This document shows, in pieces, positions 59,101 through 64,000 of a stretch of DNA of 64,000 nucleotides. The notes under the pieces were generated by a model. That model saw nothing but the letters and a program-made list of their open reading frames with translations, ran no database searches and was not told where the DNA came from. The stretch is from JAFLUQ01 sp964551215 (GTDB lineage: Bacteria > Bacillota > Clostridia > UMGS1883). Location of the stretch: contig CAZKBV010000001.1 of the NCBI GenBank assembly GCA_964551215.1, positions 30,216 to 94,215 of the forward strand, written 5' to 3'. Position 1 is the stretch's first letter. The number at the start of each line of letters is the position of its first letter. The translations under genes were made by a program, and so were the position numbers.

Positions 59101-59980
59101 TTGAAGGAACGTTTTCGCTCAATAGAACCTTTCCGTTGTTAGTGTATGTAACCGTCCAGTCCTCCGCGCCCTTTACGGCTTCTATCTTCATGGGCGTTCC
59201 TCTAAGGGCGTAAACCGCCGCCGAGTTCTCCGCGTATATGGTGCCGTTCGAACCGCCTTCTCCCACACAGGCCTTAACGCCCTGATCGTAATATACCGTC
59301 GCGAAGGTATTGCCGTCGATATCCTTGAAATACCATGTCTGGTAGTTGTTACTCTCGTCCTGCATCGCAAAATTATATTCAATGACAATTTTTTCCGTGC
59401 CGGCAGTCGCAGACGCAAAATTCATTGACGCCGTTTTGTCTTCGTTGTTTCCGTTCGCTCTTGCTTCCGCACGGAAGAACATAAGGCCGGCCTCGCCGAA
59501 ATCCTCGTTCCATGTTCCGGTCGCGCTCCACTGAGTGCTGAAGCAGACGCCGCTTTCGCCGCTGTTCCAGTCGTAGTCCGAAAGAGGAATATCCCCGTGA
59601 GTTTCGCCGGAAATATTCGCCGCGTCGAAGGCCGTGAAATTCGTCAGTATTTTAGAACCGTCAAAGGTTTTCGCGGGAACAAGGGGAGTCATTTTTTCGA
59701 GGCTGTCCCAAAGCATAACCTTTAGCTCGGAAACCCCCTCCGCTTTTTCCACCGCAATTTCCGCCGTGCCTTCAACAACGGGCGCGGTTTTGGCGTCAAG
59801 CTGTTCCCCGCCGTTTCCGTACTGAACGGCCGCCAGCACCGCTCCGTCGGGAGCGTTCTCAGCCGTAGCCGTTTCTCCGTCAAAGTTCAAAACAGGCTCC
59901 GTTTCCCCTTGGGCGAAAGCAAAGGGTACCGCGGAAAGAATCATGGCAAAAGCCAATGCCAAAGAAATGATTTTTTTCAT
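56183..59980 (-). CDS. Large secreted BNR-repeat carbohydrate-active-like protein
   Basis: 1265 residues. Signal peptide (~1-23), a concanavalin-like domain (~115-325), a small beta module (~330-400) with YIFNEEKSVTSV, then a BNR_4-type propeller (~410-810) with CWFADPRSL, FQPDDHNNPTFLELPDHRIMIFYSRHT and SPFILSDDPAHIYLCWRG. This pattern is known from ulvan and related polysaccharide lyases (PL24/PL25). A LamG-like domain (~860-1000) follows, then a second copy of the beta module (YVFNEEKSVTSI, ~1050) and a CenC-type carbohydrate-binding domain (~1080-1265). Probably acts on an extracellular polysaccharide; catalytic residues were not assigned. Transcribed alone, with no transporter or CAZyme neighbours. 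Confidence 0.82.
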   Translation of the reverse strand: MKKIISLALAFAMILSAVPFAFAQGETEPVLNFDGETATAENAPDGAVLAAVQYGNGGEQLDAKTAPVVEGTAEIAVEKAEGVSELKVMLWDSLEKMTPLVPAKTFDGSKILTNFTAFDAANISGETHGDIPLSDYDWNSGESGVCFSTQWSATGTWNEDFGEAGLMFFRAEARANGNNEDKTASMNFASATAGTEKIVIEYNFAMQDESNNYQTWYFKDIDGNTFATVYYDQGVKACVGEGGSNGTIYAENSAAVYALRGTPMKIEAVKGAEDWTVTYTNNGKVLLSENVPSINGFASVGANVGQWNNQYAAMALQGLKVTVYAPETAQVTVKTTFSDGREIPDKTVPAIYGNTVSYVNSETILKIDETNYIFNEEKSVTSVTAGGEDAISLVFDKFEGTGLTGDVITQEGATCWFADPRSLTVKNEADGVNTTYVGYIDVHGSVKATQYDNNTGKAEEVLVRSNFQPDDHNNPTFLELPDHRIMIFYSRHTDEACFYYRISKAPYDITTFGEEKYLKTSNNTTYPSPFILSDDPAHIYLCWRGINWHPTLGILTMPDENDNVTLELEKQIVQSTGARPYAKYTSNGKDEIWVTYTTGHPDNENPDWLYFNKININTLDVMDVNGTTLSNIKDGPLAVDKTDASRGFAVSDPDSGVRNWVWELVNDNGTPVIAQVKIDSGKTNHNYYCTTYTDGKWQETFLTYAGGKFHSSNTEYCYSGGMTIDKANPHVFYCSVPVKGVYGKVFEIVKYTMNEDYSAIESTEYITENSKENNVRPYIANGSEEGDLRLTWMNGYYQYWMVNKSYPDGFPTKMMTNFDIPEAEIVNSLGEPDGKIYRAGDEPISVPAPTGKEFTISLQLLQADLAVGGTLIKSGNLEVDLEKSTVDPNKDYAAVAPKLTAGDKTQKSDNLFSNSDWFAVSVSGTNGDKGVNSMGWIDYTVTYDGSEVVTYVNGLIDATLQDVDVTLGDTIELSGIDGAFANIRTTDKALTQAEIRADAAPAPAGEAEVTVETVVGGESAEPETVECASGQVYTAQYDLAAYDAQGNAYVFNEEKSVTSIIAIAGIENNITLVYDKKLSEENIITNGDFTDGCADWTNAADGGTYDGTISDNTEYIHGEGKALTNKASSGGVAASTVRRFVPVTGGKTYYFSYYAYNTGDALGTGTNGAMSCFVPVIGGDIYGTFNGITFKDYVTYGGQNSWSGESQSEVQRGRNDMPYESGMNHKEFIITVPEDADNFMISMFAWTAAGRLYFSDFVLREIETE

Positions 59981-60011
59981 GATTTTCTCTCCTTCTCTAA
60001 TACTTATTTAT

Positions 60012-60040
60012 ATTGTACATTATTTACGTAGATTTGTCAA
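60012..60040 (-). promoter_or_regulatory. Sigma-A promoter of the BNR protein gene
   Basis: Minus-strand TTGACA and TACAAT with a 17-base spacer, about 30 bases before the ribosome site. Confidence 0.8.
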
Positions 60041-60152
60041 GTAAAATTTGCGAATAACGCGGCTGACCTCCCAATACAGACAGTCCCTGAGACGCGGACT
60101 GTAACATTTTGCTCCTTATTTCCGTATTATACAGGGGAAAGGGGGCGGCTTA

Positions 60153-60317
60153 ATGGGAAGGCGAGGCAGGCCGGGGCGGGGCTGCTCTCCGGCGGGTATA
60201 GGAATTCTTTGCTTTGTTTTCGGAATATTCACCGCTATGATACTGCCGATAACGCTTTTGGCGGTAATCGAAGGAGGCTTGCTCATAGTGCTGGGAGTTA
60301 TTGTTTTAAGGAGGTGA
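60153..60317 (+). CDS. 54-residue membrane protein upstream of spoVM
   Basis: Too short for most gene callers. ATG at 60153 is preceded by GGGGAAAGGGGG, and the frame is open for 54 codons to TGA at 60317. A basic N-terminus (MGRRGRPGRGC) precedes two hydrophobic stretches (GIGILCFVFGIFTAMILPITL and GGLLIVLGVIVL) that could form a membrane hairpin. The last codons contain the AAGGAGG ribosome site of the following mini-gene, so the two are coupled. Family not recognised; a sporulation role is inferred from the neighbour. Confidence 0.6.
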   Translation: MGRRGRPGRGCSPAGIGILCFVFGIFTAMILPITLLAVIEGGLLIVLGVIVLRR

Positions 60318-60322
60318 CTGCC

Positions 60323-60397
60323 TTGAAAATATATGTTGTCCGGCTTCCGAAGGTACTTAACGCGCTGACAAAGCTGTTTCTCAAAGTGAAAAGCTGA
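60323..60397 (+). CDS. spoVM: Stage V sporulation protein SpoVM
   Basis: A 24-codon gene starting at TTG, 7 bases after AAGGAGG. The peptide begins MKIYVVRLPKVLNALTK and ends in a basic tail (FLKVKS). Bacillus SpoVM is a 26-residue amphipathic helix starting MKFYTIKLPKFL. Shared features are the MK-x-Y start, the basic residue then LPK at positions 7-10, the alternation of hydrophobic residues, and Lys at the C-terminus. SpoVM recognises the convex forespore membrane and anchors the SpoIVA coat base. Pro9, important for this in Bacillus, is conserved. The call rests on a short match, supported by a strong ribosome site and a terminator right after. Confidence 0.78.
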   Translation: MKIYVVRLPKVLNALTKLFLKVKS

Positions 60398-60415
60398 ACG
60401 GCCTAATATGAAAAG

Positions 60416-60469
60416 GGTACGGCGCAAAACGGCATGAATCCGGTTTGCGCCGTACCTGTTTGTATTATT
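60416..60469. terminator. Terminator after spoVM
   Basis: GGTACGGCGCAAA and TTTGCGCCGTACC form a 13-bp perfect stem, followed by TGTTTGTATTATT. On the minus strand TTTTC follows, so it also suits the convergent ytxC-like gene. Confidence 0.85.
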
Positions 60470-60525
60470 CGCCGCAAAATCATAACGCGGCGGCGGAGAA
60501 AATCCGCCGCGACGCATTATTTCCC

Positions 60526-61218
60526 TTATCCCATTTTTACTCCGGAAAACATAAGCTGCACCCGCCGGAGCATTTTTAGATTGTTTTCTCCGCCGTAAAC
60601 ATATATGCTTCTGGGGGCGATATCCACCATCGCGCTGAGAACAAGGTCGCTTCTGGAATAGCGGATACGATCCTCTTCGGGAATATAGGCGGAGTATTCG
60701 TCGGTTATTTCCTGCCAGCGTCCGTTGTAAAGGCTCATGCCGTCCCGGTCTATAACAAGGTGAACGGCTATAAGCTTGCTGCCCAGATGATGCATTCGCC
60801 TTTCAATATATTCGCCGGCAATAAGGCAGCAAAGATCCCCGTGCCTTTCCCTGGCGATAAGCTCCGCCGAAGCGGCGGCCACGGCTTTTATTTCCCGACG
60901 GTATTCGCCGCATAGGAAATTCACCGCTCCCATGGGAATAAAGCGCTTTTTCCCTTCCATGGCCTTTTCGACGGAACGGGATATCATTTTCTCCCACTCC
61001 TTTCGGTAGCTTCTGAGAGCTTCATCCCCATCGGAAGGCTCCAGAAGCTCCTTGGCAAGCATAAGCGCCTCGGTGACGTCCTCTCGGGGGACTCCCGCTT
61101 CAATTACATATTTCTTTAAAAAGACGGTTTCGTATTTTTCCATTATTTCACGGGCGATTTTCCCCGCTGTTTCGCTGTTTGTCCGCGGCTTAAGCTTTAT
61201 TTTTTCCTCCAAATCCAA
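60526..61218 (-). CDS. YtxC-like sporulation protein
   Basis: 230 residues. The C-terminus DLVLSAMVDIAPRSIYVYGGEN...LRRVQLMFSGVKMG fits the end of YtxC-type putative sporulation proteins (DLL-STLI-IAP---I----EN pattern). The N-terminal half is helical and charged, with no signal peptide. The start is TTG at 61218, about 8 bases after GGAGGTG. A sporulation role fits the neighbouring spoVM. It is downstream of the DUF6873 gene in the same orientation. Identification is by pattern only; an unrelated DUF is possible. Confidence 0.5.
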   Translation of the reverse strand: MDLEEKIKLKPRTNSETAGKIAREIMEKYETVFLKKYVIEAGVPREDVTEALMLAKELLEPSDGDEALRSYRKEWEKMISRSVEKAMEGKKRFIPMGAVNFLCGEYRREIKAVAAASAELIARERHGDLCCLIAGEYIERRMHHLGSKLIAVHLVIDRDGMSLYNGRWQEITDEYSAYIPEEDRIRYSRSDLVLSAMVDIAPRSIYVYGGENNLKMLRRVQLMFSGVKMG

Positions 61219-61248
61219 AAATACAACACCTCCGTTGCCGCTGCGCCC

Positions 61249-61998
61249 TTAATATCGGGCGCTTTCGTTATTATTTGCAGTTATCATCAAAGGTATAATA
61301 GAACCTGTGTCGAAGGGCGGCTCGGAACTTATTTCCATGAGTTTTATTCCCATATTTTCAAGAAAATTCTTTATTTCCCCTCCGCTTTCCATTTTGCTCA
61401 GGCTTCCGTTTACGGTCAGGGTACATTTATCCGTTTTTCCCGACGCTCCCCCGAAAAATCCGTTTTTGTACGGCGGAAGCATTACTCCGTTATTGCTTAT
61501 TAAAAGCGCCCCTACCCCACGGCTCGCAAGTGCCTTGGCGATTCCCCTGTCGGCGGTTATAACGGCGTTTTCATTTACAACGCACACGGAGCATTTGGCG
61601 TATCCCTGCTTCACGGGGACTATTTCGTACCGGTTTTCGAGAAGCCTTAACAGCTTATGATCGCAGGTCTTTGGATTCAACACCGCGTATTTTCCCACCG
61701 CTACAATATTATATGCCGTTTCTCCGGGATAGCCACTTGTCAGGGCTTGTCCGCCGCGGATTACGGAAAAGCCGTAGGGGGAAAGAGCCTCTGTATAATA
61801 GCCGTATGTGTCGGGAGGACATACCGCCTCGTTTCCGCCCAAGGGGCAAAACCCTAAATCCGCGTGGCGGCGCACCGCCTCCGGCAAAGCCGCCGTCTGA
61901 GGCGGAGAGATAAGCTTTACTCCCTTCGGGGCAAAGCTTCCGACGGCAAGGGTCACCCTTCCTTCGGGCAGATATGGACGCTCAACAAATATATCCAT
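61249..61998 (-). CDS. DUF6873 family protein
   Basis: 249 residues. Resembles the DUF6873 family of GME-fold (guanidino-group modifying enzyme-like) proteins. The recognised core is YAKCSVCVVNENAVITADRGIAKALASRGVGALLI, and HADLGFCPLGGNEAVCPPDTYGYY lies near residue 45. The typical catalytic Cys of arginine deiminase-type enzymes is not evident at the C-terminus, so activity is uncertain. No signal peptide. It is first in a leftward pair with the ytxC-like gene (30 bases apart). Confidence 0.65.
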   Translation of the reverse strand: MDIFVERPYLPEGRVTLAVGSFAPKGVKLISPPQTAALPEAVRRHADLGFCPLGGNEAVCPPDTYGYYTEALSPYGFSVIRGGQALTSGYPGETAYNIVAVGKYAVLNPKTCDHKLLRLLENRYEIVPVKQGYAKCSVCVVNENAVITADRGIAKALASRGVGALLISNNGVMLPPYKNGFFGGASGKTDKCTLTVNGSLSKMESGGEIKNFLENMGIKLMEISSEPPFDTGSIIPLMITANNNESARY

Positions 61999-62029
61999 AA
62001 CTTCACCTTCAAAATTTATTTTTTAGGTA

Positions 62030-62058
62030 TTGCAAATTTTCGGCAATTGGTGTATAAT
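62030..62058 (+). promoter_or_regulatory. Sigma-A promoter of the RpiB-family gene
   Basis: TTGCAA and TATAAT with a 17-base spacer, about 65 bases before the ATG. A small hairpin (GTCTC...GAGAC) sits in the leader. Confidence 0.8.
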
Positions 62059-62121
62059 AGAAATAAATATTATAAGGCTGTCTCTGAACGTATCGGAGAC
62101 GCCGATAAGGAGAGATTATTC

Positions 62122-62760
62122 ATGAAAATCGCGCTTATCAACGAAAACAGCCAGGCCGCGAAGAACGAGCTTATCGAAAAAACCCTTCGCGGTGTGGCGG
62201 AGCCTTTAGGGCATCAGGTGTTTAACTACGGTATGTACACCGCCGAAGACAAGGCTCAGCTTACCTATGTACAGGTCGGCATACTTGCGGCCATTCTGCT
62301 TAACAGCGGCGCGGCGGATCTTGTTGTTACCGGCTGCGGAACAGGTGAAGGCGCTATGCTTGCCTGCAACTCCTTCCCCGGGGTTCTCTGCGGTCACATT
62401 GTAGACCCCACCGACGCGTATCAGTTTACGCAGGTAAACAACGGCAATGCCATTGCGCTTCCCTTCGCTAAGGGCTGGGGCTGGGGCTGCGAGCTTAACC
62501 TTAAGTATGTGTTTGAAAAGCTCTTCACCGAAGAATGGGGCGGCGGCTATCCCAAGGAGAGAGCTGTTCCCGAGCAGAGAAACAAAAAGATTCTCGACGA
62601 GGTAAAGAAGGTCACCTACAACGATATGACATACATATTGGAAAATCTTGACCCTGAGCTTGTAAAGGGCGCTGTTGCCGGCGAAAAGTTCAGCGAGCTG
62701 TTCTTTGCGAACTGCAAGTGCGACAAGATGGCCGAAGCGGTAAAGAAAATTCTCGCGTAA
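62122..62760 (+). CDS. RpiB/LacA/LacB-family sugar-phosphate isomerase
   Basis: 212 residues. The N-terminal ~150 residues have the RpiB fold pattern MKIALINENSQAAKNELI, the phosphate-loop region VVTGCGTGEGAMLACNSFPGVLCGHI, and the downstream NNGNAIALPF. Ribose-5-phosphate isomerase B has Cys in a GTGIG context; here the Cys precedes it (GCGTGEG), as in the longer 210-residue branch whose substrate is not defined. ATG at 62122 follows AAGGAG. It has its own promoter and a strong terminator, so it is monocistronic. Confidence 0.85.
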   Translation: MKIALINENSQAAKNELIEKTLRGVAEPLGHQVFNYGMYTAEDKAQLTYVQVGILAAILLNSGAADLVVTGCGTGEGAMLACNSFPGVLCGHIVDPTDAYQFTQVNNGNAIALPFAKGWGWGCELNLKYVFEKLFTEEWGGGYPKERAVPEQRNKKILDEVKKVTYNDMTYILENLDPELVKGAVAGEKFSELFFANCKCDKMAEAVKKILA

Positions 62761-62772
62761 AAATTAACGTTC

Positions 62773-62809
62773 AGACTGCTGACAAGACTTTGTCGGCAGT
62801 CTTTTTTTG
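62773..62809 (+). terminator. Terminator of the RpiB-family gene
   Basis: AGACTGC-GACAA pairs with TTGTC-GCAGTCT, followed by TTTTTT. The 16-base left arm is found verbatim in the addB leader at 34386-34401. Confidence 0.9.
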
Positions 62810-62911
62810 CAAAAACACTTTAAATATTATGAGAATTGTGGTATACTAAACCCATGAGATGCGTTTGGATTTTATGCGCCGCCGATGCGGGGCGGCGGAA
62901 TGGAGATTAAT

Positions 62912-63910
62912 ATGAACTACAGTGAAATGCAAAAGGAAATCAAGGCCGGTTTGCCGCGAAGCCTATATATTTTCGTGGGCGAAGAGGATTTTTTAAAGGA
63001 AAAAACCGTCGAAGGCGCGGCGGCAAAGCTGATTGATCGGGAGCTTGGGGATTTTAACTATTTTTCGTGCAATGAAATGCCGGAATTTGACGAGGTAAAT
63101 AACTTTGTAAACACACTTCCGTTGATGAGCGCAAGAAAGCTTCTTGTGCTGCGCCGATGCGGTTTTTTTGAAAAAAACCTAAAGCAAAAATCCGACTGGG
63201 AGGCTATGTTTAAAAATCTGCCGGATTATATATGCGTAATACTTTGGGAGGGCGTTTTGCCAAAGAAAAAAGAGCCGGCCTTTTACAAGGCTATCAAATC
63301 GGCGGGAGAAACCGTGGAGTTTCCTCTTCAGGTCACGGGTATGCTTGTAAAATGGCTTGCAAAGGCCGCCGGAAGCGGCGGCAAGCTCATAGATTCCGCC
63401 TCGGCAAACTACATCATACAAAACCTTGGGCGTTCCATGAGCGTGCTTAAAACGGAAATGGAGAAGATAACCGCCTACGCAAAGGGCGAACAAATAACCC
63501 GCGCCGATATAGACGCGGTTATAATAACTCCCATTGAGGACACCACCTACAAAATGATGGACGCTGTTATCGACGGCAGACGGGACTTATGCTACAACTA
63601 TCTTGAAGATTTAAAGGCTCGCCGTGAGCAGCCCATATCCTTCCTTACGGGGCTGTCCTCTCAGATAATCCTTACCTATCAGGCAAAGCTGCTGCTGAAC
63701 GACGGCTGCCGCGCCGCCGCGGCGGCGCAGATGCTTAAATCTCCCTTCGTATGGCTCAGGGAAAAATGCGTCCGCAAAGCGGCTCAAACTACGGAGGAAA
63801 GACTCGAAAGACTTATTCGGCTTTGCCGTGAGTCCGACAGGATGGCGAAAAGCGGTCTGATTGACCAGTGGGCGGCGCTGGAGCTGATAATATCGGAAAT
63901 GAAGATATAG
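62912..63910 (+). CDS. holA: DNA polymerase III subunit delta
   Basis: 332 residues. Wrench subunit of the clamp loader, opening the beta clamp with gamma/tau (dnaX, also in this window). The N-terminal region SLYIFVGEEDFLKEKTVEGA is the usual start. The degenerate AAA+ domain includes LLVLRRCGFF and VILWEGVLPKKKEPAFYKAI, and the C-terminal collar region has REQPISFLTGLSSQIILTYQAKLLL. GGAG six bases before ATG at 62912 decides the start; two earlier in-frame ATGs overlap that site. The last 90 bases of the window after its stop contain nothing recognisable. Confidence 0.93.
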   Translation: MNYSEMQKEIKAGLPRSLYIFVGEEDFLKEKTVEGAAAKLIDRELGDFNYFSCNEMPEFDEVNNFVNTLPLMSARKLLVLRRCGFFEKNLKQKSDWEAMFKNLPDYICVILWEGVLPKKKEPAFYKAIKSAGETVEFPLQVTGMLVKWLAKAAGSGGKLIDSASANYIIQNLGRSMSVLKTEMEKITAYAKGEQITRADIDAVIITPIEDTTYKMMDAVIDGRRDLCYNYLEDLKARREQPISFLTGLSSQIILTYQAKLLLNDGCRAAAAAQMLKSPFVWLREKCVRKAAQTTEERLERLIRLCRESDRMAKSGLIDQWAALELIISEMKI

Positions 63911-64000
63911 GGCTGAAAAAGACGCTGAAAATTTCCGTAAACTCTCAAAATCCATACCTGCGCCCGTTGGAGCGAAAGTTTTGCCGTCAACGGTTTTCTG

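Noticed and set aside
1..64000. CRISPR arrays, insertion sequences, tRNA and rRNA genes
   Set aside because: No regularly spaced repeats, transposase motifs, tRNA cloverleaf sequences or rRNA segments were recognised in the intergenic regions.

Overview
The window is a piece of chromosome from an endospore-forming, Gram-positive anaerobe of the class Clostridia, probably a gut or environmental lineage recovered as a draft assembly (there is a 100-N scaffold gap at 51711-51810). The evidence is sporulation genes (yabP, yabQ, a tiny spoVM, a ytxC-like gene), GatCAB amidotransferase, AddAB, a large SRP RNA beside dnaX, S-layer homology (SLH) proteins, and consensus sigma-A promoters with AGGAGG-type ribosome sites. 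No rRNA, tRNA, CRISPR array, insertion sequence or prophage is visible.

Layout. 1-1.6 kb: pgk-tpiA (tpiA cut by the edge). 1.6-2.3 kb: sparse DNA with orphan hairpins. 2.3-4.3 kb: secreted dockerin/Big2/glucosaminidase protein. 4.4-9.4 kb: leftward operon aspS::gatC (one fused gene)-gatA-gatB. 9.7-15.7 kb: leftward secreted and SLH proteins, then an ECF sigma factor with a DUF4367 anti-sigma-like partner. 15.9-21.4 kb: YetF-like membrane protein, DUF6514, glycosyltransferase, P5C dehydrogenase, then yabP-yabQ-divIC-S1 protein. 21.5-29 kb: nitrogen assimilation, with a five-gene split (archaeal-type) glutamate synthase on the minus strand and, divergently, an ammonium transporter fused to a PII domain. 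29.1-34.3 kb: SRP RNA, dnaX, ybaB, recR, patatin, hisS. 34.4-45.2 kb: addB-addA, a Ser-rich membrane protein, a small membrane protein and valS. 45.3-52 kb: a MacA/MacB-like export operon ending in an SLH protein. 52-56 kb: apbE and a dGTPase-like HD gene (divergent), then gltX. 56-60 kb: a 1265-residue secreted BNR protein. 60-64 kb: two mini-genes including spoVM, ytxC-like, DUF6873, an RpiB-family isomerase and holA.

The strongest biology is regulatory and architectural. Both nitrogen operons carry leader RNAs with a hexaloop hairpin (A at loop position 1, G at position 4) at the predicted transcript start, overlapping an intrinsic terminator. This is the signature expected of ANTAR-type antitermination. 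The amt leader adds a long antiterminator and a second switch at its ribosome site. The AspRS-GatC fusion, followed directly by gatA and gatB and accompanied by gltX in the same window, suggests a covalently tethered transamidosome. Smaller points are a palindromic divergent promoter between apbE and the HD gene, and a 24-residue spoVM overlooked by length filters.
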